Shown here piece after piece: positions 9,111-17,446 of a DNA stretch of 40,685 nucleotides. Position 1 is the first letter of the stretch, and every line of letters begins with the position of its first letter. Made by a program: the position numbers and the translations under genes. The DNA comes from JAVJSD01 sp040219575 (lineage in GTDB: Bacteria > Planctomycetota > Planctomycetia > Pirellulales > Pirellulaceae). The notes beneath the pieces were generated by a model. It worked only from the letters and a program-made list of their open reading frames with translations. It ran no database searches and had not been told where the DNA came from. Location of the stretch: positions 1 to 40,685 of the forward strand of contig JAVJSD010000041.1 of NCBI GenBank assembly GCA_040219575.1, read 5' to 3'.

Positions 9111-10067
9111 ATGATCGAAGTCACTTCGCCCAGCCGACTGCACTTCGGCCTGTTGTCGTTCGGCGGCGCGGGCCGGCAGTTCGGCGGCGTGGGGGCGATG
9201 GTGTCGAGCCCCGGCATGACCCTGCGGCTTACTGAGGCGGCGTCGTTCGAAGCGGTGGGGCCGCATGCTCGACGCGTCGTCGAGTTCGCCCGCTTGTGGG
9301 CGCGCTTCGAATCGCCGCCCCGGCCGCCGAACTGTCGAATTGAAGTCGTCCAGGCCCCGCCGCAGCACGTCGGTCTGGGGACTGGCACGCAACTTGGCCT
9401 GGCGGTCGCCGCCGCATTGAACGCGCAGGGGAACCGCCGGGGCGTCTCGCCGGAGGATCTGGCGGCCAGCGTGAAACGCGGGCGGCGCTCCGCCGTGGGA
9501 ACCTACGGATTCGTCCATGGTGGGTTGATCGTCGAACGGGGCAAGACGGCGAAAGAGGCGTTGGCGCCGCTGGACTTCCACGGCGACCTCCCCGCGGATT
9601 GGCGTTTTCTACTGGTTCGACCGCATGGCGACGCGGGACTGTCCGGCGCCGATGAGTGCCAGGTGTTCGACGACTTGCCGCCGGTCCCTCCGCATGTCAC
9701 CGACCAGTTGACGGAAGAACTCCGTCGGCATTTGCTCCCCGCCCTGCTGCAGTCGTCGTTTTCCGACTTCAGCGCCAGCCTGCATCGCTTCGGCCGCCTG
9801 GCGGGAAGCTGTTTCGCACAGCGGCAGGGCGGCCCCTTCAACGGCCCCGTGCTGATGCGGTTGGTCGAGCAAATTCGGGCACTGGGCGTCGAGGGCGTAG
9901 GGCAGAGTTCGTGGGGGCCGACCCTGTTCGCGCTGCTGCCGGATCAGGCGACGGCGGAAGCCATCGCGGAGAAGTTGAAGCGGGAAGTCACGCAGCCGCT
10001 GTCGCTGACGATCGCCGCGCCGAACAACTCCGGCGCCGAAGTGCGGTTGCTCTCCGACGCCTCGTAG
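9111..10067 (+). CDS. Beta-ribofuranosylaminobenzene 5'-phosphate synthase (beta-RFAP synthase)
   Basis: 318 residues, typical length. The start MIEVTSPSRLHFGLLSFGGA and the VGLGTGTQLGLAVAAALN segment (about residues 84-102) are characteristic of this branch of the GHMP-kinase superfamily. The GGLIVE and the GQSSWGPTLFAL segments near residues 144 and 263 also fit. The enzyme condenses 4-hydroxybenzoate or p-aminobenzoate with PRPP and loses CO2, the first committed step to tetrahydromethanopterin, which planctomycetes use for C1 transfer and formaldehyde oxidation. The ATG follows a CTC-rich repeat arm with ACCTCC instead of GGAGG, so there is no Shine-Dalgarno. It faces the gene at 10118-10801 with two hairpins between. 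Other methanopterin genes are not in the window, but the TPP-enzyme subunits nearby may be functionally linked. Confidence 0.85.
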   Translation: MIEVTSPSRLHFGLLSFGGAGRQFGGVGAMVSSPGMTLRLTEAASFEAVGPHARRVVEFARLWARFESPPRPPNCRIEVVQAPPQHVGLGTGTQLGLAVAAALNAQGNRRGVSPEDLAASVKRGRRSAVGTYGFVHGGLIVERGKTAKEALAPLDFHGDLPADWRFLLVRPHGDAGLSGADECQVFDDLPPVPPHVTDQLTEELRRHLLPALLQSSFSDFSASLHRFGRLAGSCFAQRQGGPFNGPVLMRLVEQIRALGVEGVGQSSWGPTLFALLPDQATAEAIAEKLKREVTQPLSLTIAAPNNSGAEVRLLSDAS

Positions 10068-10121
10068 GGCAGGCAGCCTGCCTGCCAAGCAGTAGTAGGG
10101 CAGCCTGGAAGACCGCCCTAC
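10068..10121. terminator. Two hairpins between convergent genes
   Basis: First, 10068-10086 is a perfect palindrome (GGCAGGCAG/CTGCCTGCC around one base). Second, GTAGGGC (10095-10101) pairs with GCCCTAC (10115-10121). They fill the 50-base gap between converging stop codons and are probably a bidirectional transcription stop; similar GGCAGGC palindromes are a common type of dispersed repeat. Confidence 0.55.
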
Positions 10122-10801
10122 GCCGGCGGCTCCGCGCTCGATAGATGCTTGAAGACCGTAAACCCCTCGTTCATCAAATCGCGCAATTGATCGGGCTTGG
10201 TGCGGCTGTTGTGCCGGAAGAACACCAGGTGGGCGCCCTGTCCCTCGAGGCTGATGCCGGTTTTGCCTTCGAAGAACGTCAACAGTTCCGGCGTGAACAG
10301 GGCCCGCACGCTGGCCTCGTTCGCGCCCTGCAAGATGAAGTTCTGCGAGAACACCGGGTGGGTATCGAAGTCGATGTCCTGGTAGCCGAACATCTTGCCG
10401 ATCTTGTGGAAGAACGACTGCGGGCGCATGGCGAATTGCGGCAGATTCAGATTGGGCGAGTTGAAGTAGACGACCGTTTGCTTCCAGGTGTTGGAGTTCT
10501 TGCCGCTGCCGGTGGTGAACTGGTAGTCGAAGATGCCGAGCCCGATCTCCTCGGTGTCGCCGTGCAGCATGTTGAAGATTTTTCGGGACCTTCCCTGCGA
10601 GAACAGGTTGAACATCCCAAGTTGGGCAATCAGCGTGGGATCGCCGTTGGGGAAGAACGGCAGCCCCAACTCGTCGGCGACTTTCTGAATTCCCTCGCGG
10701 CGCTGCTTCTCGTATTGCATGTTGCCGAGGATCGCCACCACGATCAACAACACGATCCCGCCGACGACGAGAACCGGCAGCAGAATTTCGATGTCCGGCA
10801 C
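10118..10801 (-). CDS. Membrane-anchored protein of unknown function
   Basis: 227 residues. A single hydrophobic helix (about residues 7-27, ILLPVLVVGGIVLLIVVAIL) is followed by a basic segment (QYEKQRREG) and a soluble domain, so the protein is most likely anchored with a cytoplasmic C-terminus. The soluble part includes ADELGLPFFPNGDP, a repeat of Phe/Gly-rich beta segments (LGIFDYQFTTGSGK) and FDTHPVFSQNFILQGANEA. This arrangement, with the domain measuring 'old and new' strand pairs, resembles uncharacterised proteins frequent in planctomycetes and other bacteria; I do not recognise an enzymatic motif. It lies downstream of, and on the same strand as, the TPP decarboxylase subunits but with about 90 bases between, so co-transcription is possible. 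Confidence 0.75.
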   Translation of the reverse strand: MPDIEILLPVLVVGGIVLLIVVAILGNMQYEKQRREGIQKVADELGLPFFPNGDPTLIAQLGMFNLFSQGRSRKIFNMLHGDTEEIGLGIFDYQFTTGSGKNSNTWKQTVVYFNSPNLNLPQFAMRPQSFFHKIGKMFGYQDIDFDTHPVFSQNFILQGANEASVRALFTPELLTFFEGKTGISLEGQGAHLVFFRHNSRTKPDQLRDLMNEGFTVFKHLSSAEPPA

Positions 10802-10893
10802 GGCGACGTTTCTCCCAATTTGGAACCGAGGCGATTCGCACGATGGCTTTCGTGAACATGCGCGAGCAATAGCGCGGCACTAGAATCGCAACC

Positions 10894-11511
10894 TCACTCA
10901 CCCTCGGCCGCCAACGTCCGCTGGAAGCGCACGAGTTGCTCCGCGAGCGGCCGCGGCAGCTTGATCAAGTAGTCTTCTCGCTGTGGTTCGACTTCCAGCC
11001 AGATGAAACGCGGCCCGGTGGAGGCCAGCACCTCCGCCGCTCGACGGCGCCAATCCGTCAGATCCCGAAAATGCGCCACGTGGGGAAAGCCGACGGAGCG
11101 GGCCAACCCGGCGAAGTCGACCTCGGCGGCGGCGCCGGCGGTGCGCTGCCCGCCCGTGATTTCGTAAACGCCGTTGTCGACGACCACGATCGTCAGGTTC
11201 TTGGCGCCGCTGGCGATGATCGTCACCAACACGCCCAGGTTCATCAGCAGCGAACCGTCGCCGGTCAGCACGTGAACCCGCCGCTGCGGCTGCGCCAGCG
11301 CCACGCCCAGCGCCAGCGGCACGGTGCCGCCCATCGTCGAGGGGACGTGATGCACGTCGAGCACGTGGTCGCAGCGTCGCGGCCATTCCCGCGACGAGCC
11401 CATGCAGGTGATCACCACGTCGTCGTCCTGCCGCAAGCCGACGAGCACGTCGATCGCGTCGCCCACGGGCATCCGCAGTCGCGGCTCGGTTGTCTTCGTC
11501 CCGTCGATCAT
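10894..11511 (-). CDS. TPP-dependent decarboxylase, beta (pyrophosphate-binding) subunit, ComE-like
   Basis: 205 residues. The core is the thiamine-pyrophosphate/Mg2+ binding motif HVLTGDGSLLMNLGVLVTII running into VVVDNGVYEITGGQ, with GD and N as metal ligands about 25-30 residues apart. The size and sequence resemble the beta chain of sulfopyruvate decarboxylase (ComE) or the C-terminal half of phosphonopyruvate decarboxylase. These enzymes decarboxylate sulfo- or phosphonopyruvate to the aldehyde; the substrate cannot be decided from sequence. The start codon overlaps the alpha-subunit stop codon (TAATG), so the two chains are translationally coupled and presumably form one enzyme with the active site at the interface. 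The start MIDGTKTTEPR is fixed by that overlap. Confidence 0.8.
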   Translation of the reverse strand: MIDGTKTTEPRLRMPVGDAIDVLVGLRQDDDVVITCMGSSREWPRRCDHVLDVHHVPSTMGGTVPLALGVALAQPQRRVHVLTGDGSLLMNLGVLVTIIASGAKNLTIVVVDNGVYEITGGQRTAGAAAEVDFAGLARSVGFPHVAHFRDLTDWRRRAAEVLASTGPRFIWLEVEPQREDYLIKLPRPLAEQLVRFQRTLAAEGE

Positions 11512-11993
11512 TACATCCTTCCTTCCGCCACCAGCACGGCGCCGGGCTTGCCCGCCTGGCGGCAGCGGCGATAGTGCTCGGCCAGTCGTGGTTTGTCGTC
11601 GTCCGATTCGATCAGTCGATAGTCGATTCCCCAGGCGTCGAGCACCGGTCGGGCGAATCGCTTCGCCGAGTCGGTCGAGTTCTCGACCAGCCAACTTCGA
11701 GCGCCGACGATGGCGAACAGCGGCAGGTCGAAATCGAAGATGGCGTTTCGCAGGGCGTCGCCCGACTCGAACAGGCCGGTGGTCTGGATGGCGACCAACG
11801 GCGTCTTTCCGCCGAGCATCAAACCCGCGGCGATCGGCCAGGCTTCCCCTTCGCGACAGACGCGGATCAGCTCGATCGAGGGCGACGACTCCAACGCCTC
11901 CTCCCAGGGACCGAGCGCCGAGTCGGGCACCCACACGACGTGCGTCACGCCGAGCTCGACGAGGATGGCGACAATCTCTTCGCCCTGGAACAT
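11511..11993 (-). CDS. TPP-dependent decarboxylase, alpha (pyrimidine-binding) subunit, ComD-like
   Basis: 160 residues. The sequence MFQGEEIVAILVELGVTHVV is the usual start of the pyrimidine (PYR) domain of TPP enzymes. The segment CREGEAWPIAAGLMLGGKTP contains the conserved Glu that activates the cofactor (REGEA, about residue 49), and IQTTGLFESGDALRN matches the loop that in ComD or phosphonopyruvate decarboxylase reads QNSGLGN. Separate alpha and beta chains are the arrangement of archaeal ComDE; most phosphonopyruvate decarboxylases are one chain. In methanogens ComDE makes sulfoacetaldehyde for coenzyme M. Here proximity to beta-RFAP synthase suggests, but does not prove, a link to archaeal-like C1 metabolism. 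A dispersed palindromic repeat sits about 35 bases upstream of the ATG. Confidence 0.8.
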   Translation of the reverse strand: MFQGEEIVAILVELGVTHVVWVPDSALGPWEEALESSPSIELIRVCREGEAWPIAAGLMLGGKTPLVAIQTTGLFESGDALRNAIFDFDLPLFAIVGARSWLVENSTDSAKRFARPVLDAWGIDYRLIESDDDKPRLAEHYRRCRQAGKPGAVLVAEGRM

Positions 11994-12025
11994 TGCATCA
12001 GCCTCTCATGGAACGCACAGATCGC

Positions 12026-12090
12026 GGTAGCGGAACTCGCCAGAGTTCCGATGCGTCGCTCGATTTCGGAAGTCTGGCGACGTCCGCTAC
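12026..12090. repeat. Second copy of the dispersed two-armed palindromic repeat
   Basis: The 25 bases at 12026-12050 are identical to 1886-1910 (starting GGTAGCGGAACTCGCCAGAG). The right arm 12071-12090 differs from 1932-1951 at one position (CGACGTCC versus CGACTTCC). The loop sequences between the arms are unrelated. The unit lies between the propeller gene's stop and the ComD-like start. Confidence 0.85.
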
Positions 12091-12149
12091 GGAACTTCAG
12101 GCACCGCCTAGATTACGACGGAGGCGCGAGGGGAGAAACCCCGGGCCGC

Positions 12150-12173
12150 AAAAAAGCCACGTGCGACGGCACG
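12150..12173 (-). terminator. Rho-independent terminator of the propeller gene
   Basis: Read on the minus strand directly after the stop codon: CGTGC-CGTC-GCACG hairpin, then TGGC and six T residues (12150-12155). Confidence 0.65.
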
Positions 12174-13970
12174 CTACTTCCAAACGGGATGGCTCCACCA
12201 GCCCAGGCTCAGCGAGATTTCGCGCGTCTCGCCGGTTTCCAGGTGCACGACATGCGGCCGTGGACCTTTTTCTCCGCCGAGGCGGAGCATCAGCGCTTCG
12301 GCGCCGAACGTGGAAGGACTCGGCTCGGCGAAATCGGCCAGTCCATCGCCGACCGGTTGCGCGCGGCGACCATCGGTATTGCAGGTCATCCAGGCGTGCG
12401 ATTCGTCGCCGCCCGCGTCGTACAGGATCACGCGCCGCGGCGAGAGCATCCTCGGCGAACGGCCATGCTGAATCAGCGTCAGCGTGCCGTCGAAGTCGAG
12501 CCGCTCGATGGTCGACGCCCCTTCGCCCTGTTGCACCGCGATCAACAGCGCTTCATCGTTGGGAAACCACGCGGGCGACGACGCGTGAAGCGGCTCGCCG
12601 ATCGGTCGGGCCTGCCCGCTCTCGATGTCGATCACGTACACCTGAGCTTGCGGCTCGAGCAGGCTCTTCTTATGCGCCACGACAAGCCGCTTGCCGTCGC
12701 TGGAGAGACTGGGGGAGCCGGCGAATCCGTCTTGCAACGTCTCGCCGCCCAACGGCCGCTGTCGGCCATTGGCCAGGTCGATTTCAAACAAGCCGACCGC
12801 GGGTCGATCGACAAGTTGGCCCGTGACGTAGACGTGACGGCGGTCGGCCGAAAAACAACCGCCCGAGGCGATCCCGCCCCGATACGGAACCCGCACCGGC
12901 GGGCTGCCGGTGGTGGTGGCCAACACGGCGGACGACGCGGCGCTGGGTCCGCCGGGCCGCCACTGGGGATTGTGGTTGAACATGGCGAGCTGCGCGTAGT
13001 CGCTTTCGCTTCGCTGCGGCGCCATGTCGAGCCAGTTCTGCAGGCCGACATCGAACCAGCTGGCGTCGATCTCGCTCGGGTCGTGGCGGCGGATGTCGCG
13101 AATCTCGACCTGGCTCTCGATGCCCCATTTCATGACCACACCCGAGCGGGCGTCGACCTTCGCCAGCACGCCGTTTTCGCGGACGTCGGCGACCGTCTCG
13201 ATCTGCTGCTGCATCATCGCCTCCAACTCGTCGCGTTGCTCCTCGACGGCTTTATGCGCGATCATCGCCTGCCGCAGGTCGGCCGCCAGCCCCGCTCCCT
13301 TATTGTTCTTGCCTTTTTCCCCCTTGCCGCCGCCTCCACCTTTGGAGTTCTTGATCTGCTCCTGGGCTTTCTTCACCTTGGCGGCGAATTCGGCGTTGGC
13401 CTTCTTTCGCTGCGCTCGAAAACCCTCCAACGACTGCTTCATTCCCGCGCCGACCTTGGCCAGCCGCGCCGCCTCGTCCGCCGTGGGACGGGAGCGGTAC
13501 AACGCCAGGTTGTCCTCCAAGCCTTCGTAGGCGCCCAACGGGTGGTCGACATCCACCGACCGCAATTGGCTCTGCGCCAGGAACGTGTACAGGATCGGCT
13601 GATCGAACAGCGCCTCGTACGGATGATGCTTCGTGCTGATGTCGCCCTGGATCACATACCAGTAGCCGTCACGCTCGTAGATTTGCGCCAGCATCTGCTG
13701 GGCGTCGCCTCGGCGAACCGAAACGGTCATCCTCCGCATGTCGGGCAGATGGAGCGTGTCGACGATGTGTGGCGGCAGGCTGGGAGACGTGTGCACCGAT
13801 CGCCAGGAGAAGATGTCGGTGTCGAGCTTGGAGAGCGATTGCTTTCCGCGCTCGGCGAGCGCCGCGAGATTCGGCGCGCCCGTTTGCCCGTGAACCGCGG
13901 TGCAGCAACCGAGCAACAACAGCGACGCCCCGACAACGAAGCGGAGCCTCTTGGCAGCGTGGAACGACAT
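12174..13970 (-). CDS. Exported protein with coiled coil and C-terminal TolB/PD40-like beta-propeller
   Basis: 598 residues. Signal sequence about residues 1-29 (FVVGASLLLLGCCTAVHGQ; a CC pair could make it a lipoprotein). Residues about 35-160 form an alpha/beta domain of unknown type (SKLDTDIFSWRSVH, RDGYWYVIQGDI). About 175-265 is a charged coiled coil interrupted by a Gly/Lys linker (NSKGGGGGKGEKGKNNKG). The C-terminal 260 residues contain repeats such as ASGGCFSADRRHVYVTG, GSPSLSSDGKRLVVAHKK, SSPAWFPNDEALLIAVQQ, the pattern of WD40-like propeller blades (PD40). Such proteins usually bind proteins or glycans; no catalytic site is seen. I chose the ATG at 13970 with a GGTGGGGG sequence about ten bases upstream over a TTG at 13988. 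It starts 27 bases after the serine hydrolase gene and probably shares its transcript. Confidence 0.78.
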   Translation of the reverse strand: MSFHAAKRLRFVVGASLLLLGCCTAVHGQTGAPNLAALAERGKQSLSKLDTDIFSWRSVHTSPSLPPHIVDTLHLPDMRRMTVSVRRGDAQQMLAQIYERDGYWYVIQGDISTKHHPYEALFDQPILYTFLAQSQLRSVDVDHPLGAYEGLEDNLALYRSRPTADEAARLAKVGAGMKQSLEGFRAQRKKANAEFAAKVKKAQEQIKNSKGGGGGKGEKGKNNKGAGLAADLRQAMIAHKAVEEQRDELEAMMQQQIETVADVRENGVLAKVDARSGVVMKWGIESQVEIRDIRRHDPSEIDASWFDVGLQNWLDMAPQRSESDYAQLAMFNHNPQWRPGGPSAASSAVLATTTGSPPVRVPYRGGIASGGCFSADRRHVYVTGQLVDRPAVGLFEIDLANGRQRPLGGETLQDGFAGSPSLSSDGKRLVVAHKKSLLEPQAQVYVIDIESGQARPIGEPLHASSPAWFPNDEALLIAVQQGEGASTIERLDFDGTLTLIQHGRSPRMLSPRRVILYDAGGDESHAWMTCNTDGRRAQPVGDGLADFAEPSPSTFGAEALMLRLGGEKGPRPHVVHLETGETREISLSLGWWSHPVWK

Positions 13971-13997
13971 CAGCACGGCCCCCACCAATAGGAATTC

Positions 13998-15131
13998 CTA
14001 AACAAACGACGCCGCGATCGCATTCGACAAGTGAACGAGCCGCCAGGGCGCCTTGGCCCGAATCCCGGAAGTCAGCAGGATGCAGAACCCCTCGCGTTGG
14101 CGGTCCATCCACACCATGGTACCGGTTGCGCCGGTGTGGCCAAAGACGTTTCTGTCCAAAAGATCGCCCCAACTGTCGGAGGCGCCCGGATGATTCATCC
14201 GCCAGCCCAGCCCCCAGGGTTGAGTGCGACGAATCGGTTCCGGCAGGTCGGGGAAGTCGTCGAGCCGGTTGGTGGTCATCATCCGCACCGCGGCCGGCGA
14301 GAGCAGCCGGTCGTCGGGACGGTCGCCGTAGACTCCGTCGTCGAGCAGCATCTGGCAGATGACCGCGAAGTCCTCCGGGGTGCTGAACATGCCGCCCCAC
14401 GGCGCCCCGAACTCCTGCCAGTAGGTGCTGTTCCAGCCGAAGTCGCTGTCCGCCTGATACTCCGGCGTCTCCACCCGCACGATCCGGTCGCGCAACAAAC
14501 CCCGGGAGCCGAGCATCGTGCTCCGCAGCCCCAGCGGCTGGAAGATCTCCTGCTTCAAAAACTCGGCGATGGTCATTCCAGAGATTCGCTGCACCAGTTC
14601 CGCCACCACAAGCGTTCCCATACTTTGGTAGCTGAGGTTGGTCCCCGGGGGAAACAGCGGCACCGTGTCGCGAATCGCCGCGCGAATGAATTGCGACAGG
14701 GGGGCATGATCGCGACGCAGTTCGGCGTTGTTCGCCAGCATGTCGGGCATGCCCGACGTGTGCGTGAACAAGTGCGCCACCAACGTCTCTTCCTTGTGGT
14801 GGGCGGCGAAGTCGGGAATATAGCGCGTGACGTGGTCGCTGAGGTTCAGCAGTCCGCGTTCAACCAGCAACATGGCCCCCAGGTACGTGATCGGCTTGCT
14901 GATCGAGGCTAGCAGGAAGACGCCGTTGGACTGAATCGCCGGTGCGTTCGGCTCCGGCCCTTGCTTGCCGAAATATTTGGTTTCGACGACTTTCCCGCGC
15001 CGCCCAACAAGGATTGCGCCGCCGGGGATGTGGCCGTCTCGGGTCCACTGCTCGAGCAACTTGTAGGCGACTTGCAGGCGATCTTCATCGAGGTCGATCG
15101 CGTCGGGGCGGGCGACTTCCAAATGCGGCAT
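13998..15131 (-). CDS. Serine hydrolase, class-C beta-lactamase/penicillin-binding-protein fold
   Basis: 377 residues, no signal peptide, so probably cytoplasmic. The catalytic S76-I-S-K79 (FLLASISKP, the SxxK motif) is followed by HLFTHTSGMPD, a conserved feature of the family. The second motif YxN appears as Tyr-Gln-Ser (NLSYQSMG), so the usual Asn is Ser. The third, KTG-like box is HTG (VFGHTGATG), as in many esterases (EstB-type) of this fold. Enzymes of the family are esterases, D-aminopeptidases or beta-lactamases. The combination of missing signal peptide and HTG favours an esterase or amidase over an antibiotic-resistance role. It lies at the head of a two-gene minus-strand unit, divergent from the PEP-utilising enzyme at 15377. 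Confidence 0.85.
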   Translation of the reverse strand: MPHLEVARPDAIDLDEDRLQVAYKLLEQWTRDGHIPGGAILVGRRGKVVETKYFGKQGPEPNAPAIQSNGVFLLASISKPITYLGAMLLVERGLLNLSDHVTRYIPDFAAHHKEETLVAHLFTHTSGMPDMLANNAELRRDHAPLSQFIRAAIRDTVPLFPPGTNLSYQSMGTLVVAELVQRISGMTIAEFLKQEIFQPLGLRSTMLGSRGLLRDRIVRVETPEYQADSDFGWNSTYWQEFGAPWGGMFSTPEDFAVICQMLLDDGVYGDRPDDRLLSPAAVRMMTTNRLDDFPDLPEPIRRTQPWGLGWRMNHPGASDSWGDLLDRNVFGHTGATGTMVWMDRQREGFCILLTSGIRAKAPWRLVHLSNAIAASFV

Positions 15132-15376
15132 GGTGCAAACTCAGATTGGAACAGTTCAATGGAGCAGTCTCCCCCCGTCGGGGTCGTCCCATTATGCCTT
15201 AGCGCGGCGTGCCGAGTCGAGTCGCTGGAGCAGAGGGGAGACGACGCGACGCATGTTCCACACTCGTGGGCCTCCTTCCGGCAAGGAAATTTCGGTTATC
15301 CTGAGACTGCCGCGCGGCAGACGGTTTCGAACCGGCTCTTCCTGCTCTTGAGCGTCCGATCGATGGAGGCGCCCTG

Positions 15377-17425
15377 ATGAAATCTGTTTACACGAAATCG
15401 TTGCATGAATTGAATGCGTCCCGCGTCGCGGAGGCCGGTGGAAAAGGGGCGTCGCTGGGAGAGTTGATGCGTGCCGGGGCGCCCGTTCCGCCGGGTTTCG
15501 TGGTGGTCAGCGAAGCTTTCGAACAGTTCCTCGGCGACAACAGCCGGCGGCTCGAGGTGGATCGAATCTTCGCCGAACTCGACCGCGCCGAACTTGGCGC
15601 GAAAGACGCCGCGGCGCGGATTTGCCAGCTCTTGAAAGACGCGAAGATGCCGGCGGAGGTCAAGAATGCGGTCGACGACGCCGTACGACGGCTGGGCGAG
15701 AAACTGGTGTCGGTGCGCTCCAGCGCTACCTGCGAAGACAGCGGAGCCAGCGCCTGGGCGGGACAGCTTGAAACGTATTTGAACGTGACGCCCGAGCAGG
15801 TCGTCGCCAAGGTGCGCGACTGCTGGCTGTCGGCGTTTCGTGAATCGGCGCTGGCCTACGGTTCGACGCACGGTCATGGCGGCCGACGGTTCGCCGTGGC
15901 CGTGGTCGTGCAGCAAATGGTCGCCAGCGAGGTGTCGGGCGTCGGGTTTTCCGTGCACCCGGTCACCCAGGAGCCGAACGTATTGTTCATCGAGGCCTGT
16001 CTCGGCCTCGGCGAGGCGATCGTCTCCGGAAGGATCATGCCCGACCAGTACATTGTGGAGCGGGACGCGGGCGCCCGATTCGACGCGATTGTTGGAGCGC
16101 AGCGGGAAGGGCTGTTCGTCGATGCACAGGGCCGCTCCGCCTGGCGCCAACTGGGTGAAGACGGCAAAACCCGCAAACTGAGCGACGCGCAAGTCGTCGA
16201 ATACGCCGGGATGCTTTCCCGCATTCACGACCACTACGGGCATCCGGTCGACACGGAATGGGCGCTCGAGGACGGCGCCTTCCAAGTGCTCCAGGCGCGG
16301 CCCATCACCACGCTCGCCGAGGAGTACCAACAGCCGCTTGTTCCCGAGCCGGACTTCTGGCAGCACATTGTGCGACGGCCGATGACGCTGCTCGACGCCT
16401 CGATCTGGGCCCACTGGTTGGACTCCGCCCACATCGACGACAAGATCGGCGTCGCCGTCGATCAGGCCATGTCGATCCAGGATGAAGGAGGCATGGCGAA
16501 CCACTTCGTGCCCCGCGCCGCGCAGGATGCGGGAATCGATCGGGTCGCCGAACTCTACGGACACGACCGGCCGCAACTGATCGAGATCCTGGAGGATTGT
16601 CACGCGCTGTATCGCGCGTCGCTGCAGCGAATCGAACAACACGCTGAAGAATTCCAGGATATCGACGCGGCGGCCGATTTTCTCTCGAACGTCGCGCAGC
16701 ACACCACGGTGTTTCCCTCCTGGGTGCTGTTGGCCTACGAGAAGTTCGGCCTTGATGATCCGGAGCTGCGCGCGTTGGCCGAGGGACTGCGGTCGCATTC
16801 GCTGTATCCGACGATCGAACATCGACTCATCGCCCCGCTGGCGGCGCGGGCGACGGAAGCGTTGGGCTTCTCCGCGCCCGCCGAGGCGAACAAGGTGGTC
16901 ACCTGGCAAGAACTGCACGACAAGTCGATCGACCGCCAGCAGCTCGAGTCGCGACTGGCGCAGGTTCGCGCCGGTCGGCATTTCCTCTTCCGCAGCATCG
17001 ATGGCCGCGACAGCGTACGTTTCGTCTCCCAGACCGGCTACCTGCTGATGCGGCTGGCCCGGCAAAGAAAGGTGGTTCCCACCACGCACCCGGACGTGCT
17101 GTCGGGCCACGCCGCCTGGCCGGGCGTGCATCGGGCGCGGGCCCGCGTCGTGATGAGCGCCGACGGCTCGGACGAGACCATTAACGAAGGCGAAGTGCTG
17201 GTTTCGATTCAATCGAATCCCGCGTTAATGCCATTGCTGCTTCGCTGCGGCGCGGTGGTCACCGACGACGGCGGCATCGTCTGCCACGCCGCCATTATCG
17301 CCCGCGAACTGCGCAAACCCACCCTCATCGGCACCGGCCGGGCCACGTCCGTGATCCGCACCGGGGATCTGGTGGAAGTCGATACCTTCGCGCAGGAGGT
17401 ACGTGTTCTCGAACGCGTTCCGTGA
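15377..17425 (+). CDS. PEP-utilising phosphotransferase (PEP synthase / rifampin phosphotransferase-like, no TIM barrel)
   Basis: 682 residues. The N-terminal ATP-grasp domain (PPDK_N; about residues 1-315) shows GGKGASLGEL, the VSVRSSATCEDSGASAWAG loop and FSVHPVTQEPN. A central domain (about 330-560) has no motif I know. The C-terminal swivelling domain carries the phosphohistidine motif VVTDDGGIVCHAAIIARE with catalytic H637. The PEP/pyruvate-binding TIM barrel of true PEP synthase is missing, so this is a three-part enzyme of the kind that transfers the beta-phosphate of ATP to a small molecule bound by the middle domain, as in rifampin phosphotransferase; the acceptor is unknown. The ATG has GGAGG eight bases upstream. 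It converges with the protease gene. Confidence 0.85.
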   Translation: MKSVYTKSLHELNASRVAEAGGKGASLGELMRAGAPVPPGFVVVSEAFEQFLGDNSRRLEVDRIFAELDRAELGAKDAAARICQLLKDAKMPAEVKNAVDDAVRRLGEKLVSVRSSATCEDSGASAWAGQLETYLNVTPEQVVAKVRDCWLSAFRESALAYGSTHGHGGRRFAVAVVVQQMVASEVSGVGFSVHPVTQEPNVLFIEACLGLGEAIVSGRIMPDQYIVERDAGARFDAIVGAQREGLFVDAQGRSAWRQLGEDGKTRKLSDAQVVEYAGMLSRIHDHYGHPVDTEWALEDGAFQVLQARPITTLAEEYQQPLVPEPDFWQHIVRRPMTLLDASIWAHWLDSAHIDDKIGVAVDQAMSIQDEGGMANHFVPRAAQDAGIDRVAELYGHDRPQLIEILEDCHALYRASLQRIEQHAEEFQDIDAAADFLSNVAQHTTVFPSWVLLAYEKFGLDDPELRALAEGLRSHSLYPTIEHRLIAPLAARATEALGFSAPAEANKVVTWQELHDKSIDRQQLESRLAQVRAGRHFLFRSIDGRDSVRFVSQTGYLLMRLARQRKVVPTTHPDVLSGHAAWPGVHRARARVVMSADGSDETINEGEVLVSIQSNPALMPLLLRCGAVVTDDGGIVCHAAIIARELRKPTLIGTGRATSVIRTGDLVEVDTFAQEVRVLERVP

Positions 17426-17446
17426 TTCGCACTCGGGCGCGGGCAC

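Noticed and set aside
9382..9397. Sigma-54-like TGGCAC-N5-TTGGC
   Set aside because: Inside the beta-RFAP synthase gene and the -12 element lacks the GC dinucleotide at the needed position (TTGG instead of TTGC).
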